Part shown: piece after piece, positions 26,079-34,814 of the stretch | How the letters are laid out: each line of letters opens with the position of its first letter | Numbering within the stretch: the first letter of the stretch is position 1 | Assembly: GCA_963738305.1 (NCBI GenBank) | Contig: CAVTVU010000003.1 | Coordinates: forward strand, 1 to 64,000 | From: JBBRHQ01 sp963738305 | Lineage (GTDB): Bacteria > Actinomycetota > Thermoleophilia > Solirubrobacterales > 70-9 | DNA length: 64,000 nucleotides | Direction: 5' to 3' | Translations under genes and position numbers: made by a program | Notes under the pieces: generated by a model | What the model saw: the letters and a program-made list of their open reading frames with translations, nothing else | The model's database searches: none | Told to the model about the DNA's origin: nothing

Positions 26079-27227
26079 CTACTGAACGACGGGCAGCTCG
26101 GTGCCGCTGATCGGCGGCGGCTCGGCCGTAGCCGGGACGGCCTGGAGTACCGGCAGCTCCTGCGGGGTAGTCGCGACGATTCCGCGGGCGGCCTGGCGGA
26201 TCGCCTGCGCGGCGGGGGAATCGGGCTCGGCGGTGACCAGCGGCTCTCCGCGGTCGGCGTGCTCGCGCAGCTCCTCGGATAGCGGCACCTTCCCGAGCAG
26301 GGGCACGTCGAGCTCCTCGGCGAGGACCTCGCCGCCGCCTTCGCCGAAGATCGTGAGCCGCTGCCCGTCCGCCGTGGTGAAACCGGACATGTTCTCGATC
26401 ACGCCGAGCACCTCCAGGTCGACCTTGGCGGCCATCTCCGCGGCGCGCCTGGCAACCGACTGCGCCGCCGGCTGGGGCGTCGTGACGATCGCGATCTTCG
26501 CCTGGGGCAGGAGCTGGGCGAGGGTCATGGAGACGTCGCCGGTCCCGGGGGGCAGATCGAGCAGGAGGTACTCCAGCTCGTCCCAGGCGACGTCCTCGAG
26601 GAACTGCTGGATCGCCTTGTGGAGCATCGGGCCCCGCCAGACGACCGCCGCGTTCTGCTCGACGAAGAAGCCGATCGACATCACCTTCACGCCGCCCGCG
26701 CTGCGCAGCGGCACGATCTTGCGATCTCCGTTCACCTCGGGCTTCCCGTCGACCCCGAGCATGCGCGGGATCGAGTAGCCGTAGACGTCGCAGTCGAGCG
26801 CGCCGGCGGTGCGGCCCTCGGCCTGCAGCGCCGCGGCCAGGTTGGCGGTCAGGGTCGACTTGCCGACGCCGCCCTTGCCGGAGGCGACGCAGATCACGTT
26901 TTTGACCTGAGCGAGGGCCCCCTCGGGGAGCCGGCCCCGCCCTAGCGTCTGCTGGAGGTTGCCCTTCTCCTCGTCGCTGAGCACGTCGAAGCCCACCTCG
27001 ACCCCGGTCACTCCATCCAGCGAGGAGACCTGCTGGGCCACCGCCTGCTGGAAGTGGGAGCGGATCGGGCAGCCCGGTGTGGTGAGGGAGACGACGACGT
27101 CGACCCGGCCGTCGTCGCGGACGTCGATCGAGCGGACCATCCCCAGCTCGACGATCGAGCGCCGTAGCTCGGGGTCGATGACGGCGCGGAGCCTCTCGGT
27201 GATCTCTTCGTTGTTCGGCAGAGCCAT
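26079..27227 (-). CDS. mrp: Mrp/NBP35-type Fe-S carrier ATPase
   Basis: This is a 382-residue P-loop ATPase that carries or assembles Fe-S clusters. Residues 8-85 form the MIP18/DUF59 domain (LRAVIDPELRRSIVELGMV, TTPGCPIRSHF). Residues 105-350 are the ParA-like ATPase with SGKGGVGKST, DCDVYGYSIPRMLG and LLDLPPGTGDVSMTL. After IENMS the usual CxxC is absent and reads GFTTADGQRLTIFG. Loss of CxxC is common in actinobacterial Mrp and does not itself show inactivity. It is convergent with ferredoxin. Confidence 0.93.
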   Translation of the reverse strand: MALPNNEEITERLRAVIDPELRRSIVELGMVRSIDVRDDGRVDVVVSLTTPGCPIRSHFQQAVAQQVSSLDGVTGVEVGFDVLSDEEKGNLQQTLGRGRLPEGALAQVKNVICVASGKGGVGKSTLTANLAAALQAEGRTAGALDCDVYGYSIPRMLGVDGKPEVNGDRKIVPLRSAGGVKVMSIGFFVEQNAAVVWRGPMLHKAIQQFLEDVAWDELEYLLLDLPPGTGDVSMTLAQLLPQAKIAIVTTPQPAAQSVARRAAEMAAKVDLEVLGVIENMSGFTTADGQRLTIFGEGGGEVLAEELDVPLLGKVPLSEELREHADRGEPLVTAEPDSPAAQAIRQAARGIVATTPQELPVLQAVPATAEPPPISGTELPVVQ

Positions 27228-27282
27228 GGCCCCATTGTCTCAAAGGGGGAGAGCTCGCCGCCGCCAGGCCTTGGCAGAGGCG

Positions 27283-29526
27283 ATGCGAGGGAGCGAGGAA
27301 CCAGCGATCTGGCCGGGGCGACGGGTGCGGCGTCGGCTGGCAGCGGGGGTGGCGATCGCCGCCTCGGCGCTCCTGCTCGGCGCCTCCGAGGCCCGTGCCG
27401 GCACCTACACCGTGGCGCAGTGCGGTTGGCGGATCGGCGTTGACGCCGACTGGGAGGGGAGCGCCGGGGCCGGGAAGTTCCGTCCCGGATCCCGCTGCCC
27501 CGCAGCCGGCAGCGGCGACCCCTTCGAGGTCATCCAGATCGGGAGCCTCACCCGCCCCGCGGCCGGCAGCGTCGCGGGAACTGGCTTCGCCCGCTGGCGC
27601 TGGACCGCTCCTCCCGGCACCGGGATCCTCAGCGTTCGCGGCAAGTCGTGGGCGTCGCTCCGCGACGGGTTCCAGCACCGACTCGGCACCGGCGGCACCG
27701 GCGGGTTCGCGGTCTTCGCCTCGGCCGGGCGATCCGACGCCGCACCGAGGGCGTTTGCCGCAGGATTCCGAGGCCGCCGCAGGACCTTCGAGAGCCGCCT
27801 GCTCTGCGCCCGACCGCAGGGGAGCCGCTGTGCCCTGCGGCCCGCCTCCTCGGCCTCGTTGCGATCGCTCCTGCTCACCATCGCCGACGACTCGGCGCCG
27901 CATCCCCGGCTCGGCGGCGGTCTCGCAGCGCGCGTGTGGAGGCGTGGGACGCAGGAGGCGCAGATCGATGCCACCGATCTCGGCTCCGGGGTGCGCTTCG
28001 CCGAGACCCTGATCGACGGTGCCCGCGTCGCTGGCTCCCGGCAGACCTGCTCCGAGCGGAGGATCGGCGCGGGATGGGTGGCGACCCGGATGAGGCCCTG
28101 CGGGCTGCGGTGGATCGCGAGCCAGGCGGTGCGAACGGAGCGACTCAGCGACGGGCGCCATCGGCTCCGCACCTGCGCCGTCGACTTCGCGGGCAACCGG
28201 GATTGCACGGACCCGCGCCCGCTCCGCACCGACAACACGGCCCCCGCGGCGCCGCGCGGGATCGGCCTGCGGGGCGGAGGTGGCTGGCGTCGCAGGAACG
28301 CGTTCGCCGCCGTCTGGGACAACCCGCGCCAGCGACCCGGCTCTCCGATCGCGGGCGTCGCCTATCGGCTGGCCGGGCCGGACGGCTACGACAGCGGAGT
28401 CCTCCGCCGGGAGTCGGGAGGGGACTCGAGTCCCTCGGCGATCTCGCGGTCCCCGCACCAGGGGCCTACTCGCTCGCGGTCTGGCTCAGGGACGAGGCTG
28501 GCAACGAGTCGGCTTCCAACGCCGCCACCGTCGCGCTCCTCTTCGACGACGTCCCGCCCACCGTTGCCTTCCGCCACCGTGACCGGAGCCACCCGGAGCG
28601 GGTCGAGGCGATCGTCGCCGATGCGCACTCCGGCCCGGCAGGCGGTGAGATCGCCTTCCGCCGGGCCGGGACCAGGCGCTGGCGGCGGCTGCCGACCTCC
28701 CTGGGTCATTCGCCGCAGGGCCCCGCGGGGGCGGACCTGGTCGCCCACTTCCCCTCCGAGCGGGTGCGGCCCGGCCGCTACCGCTTCCGCGTCCAGGCCG
28801 TGGACGCAGCCGGCAATCGCGCCTCCACCAGCAGGCGGCGGGACGGCAGCGCGATGCTCCTGAATGCTCCGCTGAAGGGCCGGACCAACCTCCGCGCCCG
28901 GCTGCGGCTTGGGGATCGGAGCGCCCGCCGCCTCGAAGTTCCCTACGGAACCCGTGCCACGCTCGCCGGCCGCCTGCGCCGCCGCCGTGGCTCGGGGCTG
29001 GCCGGGCGCGAGTCTGCGGATCGCGGTGCGGCCCGCGGGCGGGTCGCTGGCCGACCCCGTCGTGCTTCACGCCCGCACCGGTGCGGGCGGGCGCTTCCGC
29101 GTCCGGCTCGCCGCCGGGCCGTCCCGGCGGGTCCGGGTCTTCTTCGGGGGCGGTCCGGCGCTCGCTGGAGCCCGCGGCCCCCGGCTGCGACTGCGGGTGA
29201 GGAGCGGGATCGACCTGAGCGCCTCGCCGGGCTCGCTGCGCACCGGCGAGGCGCTGGAGCTGACCGGAAGGCTGCGGAGCCGCGGTGCGCGCGTTCCCGC
29301 GCGAGGCAAGCTGATCGTCATCCAGTACCTGGAGAGGGCAAGCGAGCGCTGGCAGCCCGCGCTGCTCACACGCGCCGGGCCGGAGGGGCGCTTCCGGGCC
29401 CGCTACCGCTTCCGCTACGTGACCGGGACCGCCCGGATCGAGCTACGGGCGCTGGTGCCACCAGAGCAGGGCTGGCCTTACGCCCCGGGCGCATCGCGAC
29501 CGGTGGCGGTGGCGGTGCGCGGCTGA
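27283..29526 (+). CDS. Large secreted surface protein
   Basis: The restored length is about 748 residues. The ATG at 27283 opens a signal peptide (LAAGVAIAASALLLGASEARA). The mature part starts GTYTVAQCGWRIG and has paired Cys residues. It is followed by bacterial Ig-like or fibronectin-like modules (VYRLAGPDGYD, YSLAVWLRDEAGNES, YRFRVQAVDAAGNRAS) and a C-terminal carboxypeptidase-regulatory-like beta region (SLRTGEALELTGRL). Indels occur near 28,420 and 28,990. I do not recognise an enzymatic domain. Proteins of this layout are common, poorly described surface proteins in Thermoleophilia. Confidence 0.7.
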
Positions 29527-29610
29527 GGGCGCCAGCGCCCGGGGCTAGCCCCAGACTCGTCGGCGAGATGGGGATAAGTCACCCTATTGATGATTGAGAT
29601 CCATCTCGCC
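29527..29610. terminator. Convergent-gene terminator region
   Basis: Three palindromes lie between the stops of two convergent genes. They are GGGCGC-CA-GCGCCC (29527-29540), GGGGCTAGCCCC (29541-29552), and the perfect pair GGCGAGATGG (29562-29571) with CCATCTCGCC (29601-29610) around a 29-base AT-rich loop. They could serve both strands as terminators. Confidence 0.45.
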
Positions 29611-29624
29611 AGGGGCGCCGGCGC

Positions 29625-30743
29625 TCAGGGGCGCGGGAAGTGAGGGGCGCGGGGCGGGAAGCGTGGCGAGTTCAGCGCGTGCTCGAGGACCGCCTCCCCG
29701 GCCGGGAAGTTCTGTATCCGGAACGGGTTGGAGCTGCCGAAGTCCTGGTAGTAGACGAGCATCCGCGCCTTCCGGTGCGAGCGAACCCAGCGCAGGAGGT
29801 GGCGGATGAAGCCCGGGTCGTCGGCTCCCCAGAGCCCGAACTCGGTGATCGCGAAGGGCTTTCGCCGGGCGTAGCGGCGACAGAAGCGGGTCATCGCCCC
29901 GAAGTCGGTATAGCGCGAGTAGATGTCGGTCCCTACCCAGTCCAGGTAGCGGTTTCCCGGGAAGTAGGCGGCCGCCGAGTTCCGCCTCACGCTCGGCGAC
30001 CCGCTCGGCAGCGGGCTCCAGATGACCGAGATCGGCGCGCGGGGGAGGAAGTCCGGCTCCCTGCCGTGCCGGCGCCGGATCCCCGGCAGGTCGAGCCGGT
30101 GCAGCCTGCGGTCGATCTCCTCCCTGGAGCCGCCGTGCAGGATCAGGTAGATGCGCCGGAAGGCCTCCTTGTACCAGTGGGTGGTGTGCCGGCCGCCCCT
30201 CCTCGAGCCGTCGCAGCGGATCGCCGTGTAGGTATTGAGGCAGCGGTTGGGCTCGCCCAGCGGGCGCACGTAGGCGGGGAGGTGCTTTTGCGCGAAGCTG
30301 CGGTTGAGCCGCAGCAGGTAGTCGTCGCCGACGCCGCGGGCGATGCCCTTGGGGGTGATCAGCTCGTGGCGGTCATCGCCGGCCGCGGTGGAGATGTGGA
30401 GCAGCGGTCGGGCGTGGATCTGCTCCCAGCGCGGCAGCGCGAGATGCAGCGAGTTCCCCCATGGGTGGTAGGTCTCGACCACAGCGGGGTGGGCGCCGAC
30501 CGCGTCGGCGAAGGACTCGAAGCCCTTCGCATCGCCGGTGTCGGTGACGCCGAAGAAGACCTTGCCCTTGGGCGGCAGGTTCTCGACCCGATGGTGCTTT
30601 TGGTGGCTTTTCCTGGTCGCCGCGGCGGGCTCGGCGGCGGCGATGACGATCGCCAGCGCGGCGAGGAGGACGCCACCGACCATCGCCGCAACGAGGGCCA
30701 CCGGCCGTCTCCCGAGGTTACGCCTGCCGGGATCGCCCATCAC
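29625..30743 (-). CDS. Secreted GH26-like glycosidase, paralogue A
   Basis: This is a 372-residue protein with an N-terminal membrane/signal segment (VALVAAMVGGVLLAALAIVIAAAE). The body starts KGKVFFGVTDTGDAKG. Probable catalytic signatures are YVRPLGEPNRCLN (acid/base Glu of clan GH-A) and FAITEFGLWG (nucleophile Glu), with MLVYYQDFG near the end. This resembles family GH26 or related mannanases/lichenases by motif logic, though overall similarity would need checking. It is about half identical by eye to the next gene, and the pair is a tandem duplication. The glycan substrate is unknown. Confidence 0.65.
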   Translation of the reverse strand: MMGDPGRRNLGRRPVALVAAMVGGVLLAALAIVIAAAEPAAATRKSHQKHHRVENLPPKGKVFFGVTDTGDAKGFESFADAVGAHPAVVETYHPWGNSLHLALPRWEQIHARPLLHISTAAGDDRHELITPKGIARGVGDDYLLRLNRSFAQKHLPAYVRPLGEPNRCLNTYTAIRCDGSRRGGRHTTHWYKEAFRRIYLILHGGSREEIDRRLHRLDLPGIRRRHGREPDFLPRAPISVIWSPLPSGSPSVRRNSAAAYFPGNRYLDWVGTDIYSRYTDFGAMTRFCRRYARRKPFAITEFGLWGADDPGFIRHLLRWVRSHRKARMLVYYQDFGSSNPFRIQNFPAGEAVLEHALNSPRFPPRAPHFPRP

Positions 30744-30837
30744 GTGCTGATCGGCAGGTTCGGTGAGGCCCTGAAGTCGAGTGGTCGGATCGAGCCCGAC
30801 CGTCCCCGGCGGGAGAAGCGGCCGTGATGCTCGTCGG

Positions 30838-32019
30838 TCAGTTCCGCCCCACCCCGCCGGTGGCCGGTGCCTTCGCCGGGGGCCGGGGAGCCACGCCCGG
30901 AAAGCGCCGCGAGGCGAGCTTCCGCTTCAGCACCGCGCGGCTGCCGGGGTAGTTCTGGATGCGGAACGGATTGCTGGGGCCGAAGTCCTGGTAGTAGACG
31001 AGCATGCGGGTGTGCTTGTGGTGACGCGCAAAGGCGAAGAGGCGGCGCACGAAGGCGGGCGAGTCCGACCCCCACAGGCCCCACTCGGTCAGCGCGAACG
31101 GCTTGTCGTGGCGTTTCGCGAAGCGGTCGTAGAAGCGGCGCAGGTCGTGCCAATAGGGGTAGCGCGAGTAGAAGTCGGTCCCGACCCAGTCGACGTAGCG
31201 TGCTCCCGGGAAGTAATGGGCGGGCCGGTTGGCGCGGACCGCCGGGGAGCCGGCCGGCAAGGGGCTCCAGATCAGCGCCACCGGAGCCTTCGGAAGCCGC
31301 TTCGGCTCACGCCCCCCGGGCCGGCTCATCCTCGGCAGGCCGAGTTGTTTCAGCTTGCGATTGATCCGGCTGCGCTTGCCGCCGCCGTGGAGGAGCAGGT
31401 ACATCCGGCGAAATGCCTGCCGGTACCACTTGGGCGAGTAACGCGAGGCCCGGCGGTTGCCGGCGCAATCGACCCCGGCGTAGGCGTTGAGGCAGCGGTT
31501 GGGCTCACCCAGCGGGCGCACGTAGGCCGGAAAGCCATGGCGGGCGAAACTGCGGTTCAGACGCAGCAGGTAGTCGTCTCCCTTGCCGAGGGCGATGCCC
31601 CGCGGGGTGATCACCTCGTGACCGTCGCTTTCGACCGTCGAGACGTGGAGGATCGGCCTCGCCCGCACCTTCTCCCAGCGCGGGATGGACTGGTGGAGGC
31701 TGTTGTCCCAGGGGTGGTAGGTCTCGATCAGCGCCGGGTGCTTGCCGACTGCCCGGGCGAACGATCTGAAGCCCGAGACGGTGCCGGTGTCGGTGACCCC
31801 AAAGAAGATCTTGTGACCCGGGGGCTTCAGCGGTCGCCAGTCCGCCGAGGCGACGCCGGCGAGCAGCAGGGCGAGGGCCGCGACGCCGGCAGCCAGGCAG
31901 AGCCTGCGCAGGGGCGTGCCTCTCCGCCAGCGGAGCCGGGCACGTGAGTGTCTCCCGCCGGTTGGGTCCACGATCGGTTGTGAGGCGCCCGAGCCGGCGC
32001 TCTCGCAAGCGGGCCACAC
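30838..32019 (-). CDS. Secreted GH26-like glycosidase, paralogue B
   Basis: This is a 393-residue paralogue of the adjacent gene. The signal/TM segment is LCLAAGVAALALLLAGVASA. It shows GHKIFFGVTDTGTVSGFRSFA, YVRPLGEPNRCLNAY and FALTEWGLWGSDSP, preserving both putative catalytic glutamates. It ends in a proline/alanine-rich tail. The start at 32019 gives a long positively charged pre-segment, so a later start is possible. It lies 94 bp upstream of paralogue A on the same strand and probably shares its transcript. Confidence 0.65.
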   Translation of the reverse strand: MWPACESAGSGASQPIVDPTGGRHSRARLRWRRGTPLRRLCLAAGVAALALLLAGVASADWRPLKPPGHKIFFGVTDTGTVSGFRSFARAVGKHPALIETYHPWDNSLHQSIPRWEKVRARPILHVSTVESDGHEVITPRGIALGKGDDYLLRLNRSFARHGFPAYVRPLGEPNRCLNAYAGVDCAGNRRASRYSPKWYRQAFRRMYLLLHGGGKRSRINRKLKQLGLPRMSRPGGREPKRLPKAPVALIWSPLPAGSPAVRANRPAHYFPGARYVDWVGTDFYSRYPYWHDLRRFYDRFAKRHDKPFALTEWGLWGSDSPAFVRRLFAFARHHKHTRMLVYYQDFGPSNPFRIQNYPGSRAVLKRKLASRRFPGVAPRPPAKAPATGGVGRN

Positions 32020-32093
32020 TATGGATCACTCGGGGGCGCTCCGCAAGTTCCTTCCCAGGCGGATAAAGATTGGCGGCGGTCATCATTTGGCCA

Positions 32094-32450
32094 ATGGAAA
32101 GCGATCCACAGGGCCCCAATAACGGGGACGATCCCGGCCTCGACGAGTTCTCCTCGCTGGTCGCGGACGCGATCGACCGCCTGCCGGAGCAGTTCCAGGA
32201 GGTGATCGCGAAGGTGCCGGTCGTCGTCTCCGACCTCGGTTCCGAGGCGGGCGCCTACGGGCATTACTTCGGCGACGGGGTCGCCCGCGAGCGCTACGAG
32301 GACCGGATCGTCATCTACCGGGACACGCTCGAGCGCGACTTCGGGCACGACCGCGAGCTGCTGGCCGCCCAGGTCGAGCGGACCCTGCGCCACGAGCTGG
32401 CCCACCACCTCGGCTGGAATGAGCGCGGGGTCGGAGGGCTCGGGCTGTAG
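32094..32450 (+). CDS. Zincin-like metallopeptidase family protein
   Basis: This is a 118-residue protein of the bacterial zincin-1/DUF1025-type group. It has VARERYEDRIVIYRDTLER and the metal-binding HExxH in TLRHELAHHLGWNE. The third ligand is not evident. I chose the ATG at 32094. A TTG 24 bp upstream is an alternative. The function of the family is poorly known. It is 11 bp upstream of the cyclophilin gene, so they are likely co-transcribed. Confidence 0.85.
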   Translation: MESDPQGPNNGDDPGLDEFSSLVADAIDRLPEQFQEVIAKVPVVVSDLGSEAGAYGHYFGDGVARERYEDRIVIYRDTLERDFGHDRELLAAQVERTLRHELAHHLGWNERGVGGLGL

Positions 32451-32461
32451 GGTTCGCGCCG

Positions 32462-32920
32462 ATGTCGGAGGCGACGATGCACACGAACGCGGGCGCGATC
32501 GAGATCGAGCTGTTCGATGAGGACGCGCCGAAGACGGTCGAGAACTTCCGCAAGCTCTCCGGCGACGGCTTCTACGACGGGCTCGTCTTCCACCGCGTGA
32601 TCAAGGACTTCATGATCCAGGGCGGCTGCCCGGAGGGAGCCGGGACAGGTGGTCCCGGTTACACGTTCGAGGACGAGTTCAACCAGCACAAGGTCGAGCG
32701 CGGCGCCCTTGCGATGGCCAACGCCGGGCCGAACACCAACGGCTCGCAGTTCTTCATCGTCACCACCGAGGCGGCGCCCTGGCTCGACGGCAAGCACACG
32801 GTCTTCGGCCGCATCACCGGCGGGATGGACGCCGTCGACTCGATCGAGGCGACCGAGACGGACGCCTCGGATCGTCCCCTGGAGCCCCAGGGGATCGAGC
32901 GGATCGAGCTCTCCGACTAG
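32462..32920 (+). CDS. Peptidyl-prolyl cis-trans isomerase (cyclophilin)
   Basis: This is a 152-residue single-domain cyclophilin that accelerates proline isomerisation. It has DAPKTVENFRKL, YDGLVFHRVIKDFMIQGG, FEDEFNQHKVERGALAMANAG, NGSQFFIVT and TVFGRITGGMDAVD. The catalytic Arg (FHRV), Phe and Gln of the QFFI region are present. There is no signal peptide, so it is cytoplasmic. Confidence 0.95.
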   Translation: MSEATMHTNAGAIEIELFDEDAPKTVENFRKLSGDGFYDGLVFHRVIKDFMIQGGCPEGAGTGGPGYTFEDEFNQHKVERGALAMANAGPNTNGSQFFIVTTEAAPWLDGKHTVFGRITGGMDAVDSIEATETDASDRPLEPQGIERIELSD

Positions 32921-32984
32921 ACGGCTCGTGGCGAGGACGGTGCTGCTCTGGATCTCCTCTCGCCAGAGAGTGCGGTAGCGGCGC

Positions 32985-34337
32985 TCAGCCGGTCAACGAG
33001 GCCGCCCCCTCGCCGAAGATCTCGGTGTGGCGATCGACGTCGTCCTCGGAGGTCTCGGGCGAGATCAGCGCCATGTTGTGGAAGGGAGTGAGCAGGACGC
33101 CGCGGTTGAGCGCGTGCAGGTGCAGGTAGCGCTCCAGCTCGGGGTCGGCCGCGGCGTGCGCCTGAGTCCCGTTTCGGGCCGGGTGCGCCTCGAATCGGTA
33201 CTCGGCGCGACAGCCGAGCTGGGTGACGTTCCAGGGCAGTCCGTGGCGGCCGGCGACCTCCTCGATCCCCTCGGCGAAGCGCGCCGCCAGGGGGATCGTC
33301 CGGGCGAAGGCCTCCTCGGTGAGAACGTGCTCGAGGGTGGCGCGGACCGCCGCGAGGGAGAGCTGGTTGCCGGCCAGGGTGCCGCCGACCCCGCCCGTGT
33401 CCTCGTAGTCCGCCTCCCTGTCGCCGAGCATCCGCTCGGCGACGCCGGCCTTCACCCCGAGCGCCCCGGCGGGGACGCCGCTACCGATCGCCTTGCCGAT
33501 CGTGACCAGATCGGGGTCGAGGCCCCAGGCCGCCGTGCAGCCGCCCGGCCCGGCCGAGAAGGTGTGGGTCTCGTCGATGATCAGCAGGGTCCCGGAGGCG
33601 CGGGTCAGCTTCCGCAGCGCCTCGTGGTAGCCGGGCTCGGGGAGGATGATCCCCATGTTGGTCATCGCCGGCTCGGCCAGGACGCAGGCGATCTCCTCGG
33701 TCTCCAGCGCCCGCTCCAGCGCGTCGAGGTCGTTGAACTCGATCGCCACGGTGGTCTCGGCGGGGTCCACCGGCGGGCCGGCGTTGCCGGCCCGCGCGCG
33801 GGTGCCGCCGGGGGTGGCGATCGCGAAGGTCTCGTCGACTGAGCCGTGGTAGCAGTAGCTGTAGGAGAGGACCTTGCTCCGCCCGGTGAGCTGCCGGCAG
33901 ATCCGCAGCGCCGAGCGGTTGGCGTCGGTCGCGGTCAGGGTGAACATCCAGCGGTCGACCCCGAATCGGCGCGCAAGCTCCTCCCCGACCCAGGCCGAGT
34001 CCTCGGTCGGCAGCATCGTCGTGATCCCCCTGCGGGCCTGGCGGGCGACGGCCTCGGCGACCACCGGCGGCGAGTGGCCCGGCATCGCCCCGGTATCGCC
34101 GAGGCAGAGGTCGACGTAGGTGTGGCCGTCGACGTCGTTGATCCGGGCCCCGCTTGCCTCCGCGGCGAAGACCGGGAAGCCCCCGGCCCAGCGCATCATC
34201 CAGGGCATCGGCACTCCGCCGACCAGCGAGTGGAGCGAGCGCTCGTACAGCTCGCGCGAGCGCGGATGGGTGCGGATGAACTCGGCCAGCTCGGCCTCGA
34301 GCAGCGACGGCAGCTTGTCGCGGTCGATCCCGCTCAC
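32985..34337 (-). CDS. Class III aminotransferase (GSA-aminomutase-like)
   Basis: This is a 450-residue PLP enzyme. It has DVDGHTYVDLCLGDTGAM, YSYCYHGSVDE, LLIIDETHTFSAGPGG (Asp/His region) and LVTIGKAIGSGVPAGA with the PLP lysine. The later EDTGGVGGTLAGNQLSLAA is typical of glutamate-1-semialdehyde 2,1-aminomutase-type enzymes. The motif ETHTFSAG differs slightly from HemL (DEVxTGFR), so a role as an amino-group transferase outside haem synthesis is likely. It has no close operon partner. Confidence 0.88.
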   Translation of the reverse strand: MSGIDRDKLPSLLEAELAEFIRTHPRSRELYERSLHSLVGGVPMPWMMRWAGGFPVFAAEASGARINDVDGHTYVDLCLGDTGAMPGHSPPVVAEAVARQARRGITTMLPTEDSAWVGEELARRFGVDRWMFTLTATDANRSALRICRQLTGRSKVLSYSYCYHGSVDETFAIATPGGTRARAGNAGPPVDPAETTVAIEFNDLDALERALETEEIACVLAEPAMTNMGIILPEPGYHEALRKLTRASGTLLIIDETHTFSAGPGGCTAAWGLDPDLVTIGKAIGSGVPAGALGVKAGVAERMLGDREADYEDTGGVGGTLAGNQLSLAAVRATLEHVLTEEAFARTIPLAARFAEGIEEVAGRHGLPWNVTQLGCRAEYRFEAHPARNGTQAHAAADPELERYLHLHALNRGVLLTPFHNMALISPETSEDDVDRHTEIFGEGAASLTG

Positions 34338-34377
34338 CGCGGCGATGCTATGTGACCGCTGCGGGTGGCGGGGAGAC

Positions 34378-34800
34378 TCAGGCGCCGCGCGGCGAGCGCA
34401 GGACGCTGACCATCAGCTCCATCGCGGCGGCGAAGTCGGGGCTGCGCAGATTCGAGATCGCCTCGCGGAGCGTCATCGGCTCGGTGCGCTCGCGGAAGCG
34501 TGGATAGGCCTCGGTGATCGCCTCCGAGCCGTCCATCGCCAGCTTGAAGCCTCCCTCGTAGGGGATCTGCCCAGCGTCCCCAACAGCATCATCAGATTGG
34601 AGACCATCGTCATGATGTCGGGCCGCGTCACGGCGCTGAAGTTCTCGTCGAACTCGGCGAGGGTCGCGTTGAGGCCGGCGAGCATGCTGCTCTCGGCGAG
34701 CAGCTCCACCGTCTCCAGCGCCTGCTCGACCTGCCCCGCGTTGCGGGCCAGCCGCAGCTGCAGGCGCTCGAGCGCGGCGTGCTCCTCGGCCCGCCGCCCA
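34378..34800 (-). CDS. DUF1641-like protein
   Basis: Restored across a frameshift near 34,572, the protein reads EEHAALERLQLRLARN, then ETVELLAESSMLAGLNATL, RPDIMTMVSNLMMLLGTLG and QIPYEGGFKLAMDG. It ends REAISNLRSPDFAAAMELM and SVLRSPRGA. The helical pattern resembles DUF1641, which is frequently found beside sulfide:quinone- or formate dehydrogenase-type FAD enzymes. No standard start codon exists in frame because a TAA lies just upstream. Directly before it the other frame encodes DKRVVILGGG, the opening of an FAD/NAD oxidoreductase. The gene is therefore probably truncated or joined here. Confidence 0.5.
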   Translation of the reverse strand, partial: WAAGRGARRARAPAAAAGPQRGAGRAGAGDGGAARREQHARRPQRDPRRVRRELQRRDAARHHDDGLQSDDAVGDAGQIPYEGGFKLAMDGSEAITEAYPRFRERTEPMTLREAISNLRSPDFAAAMELMVSVLRSPRGA

Positions 34801-34814
34801 GGATGACGACCCGC

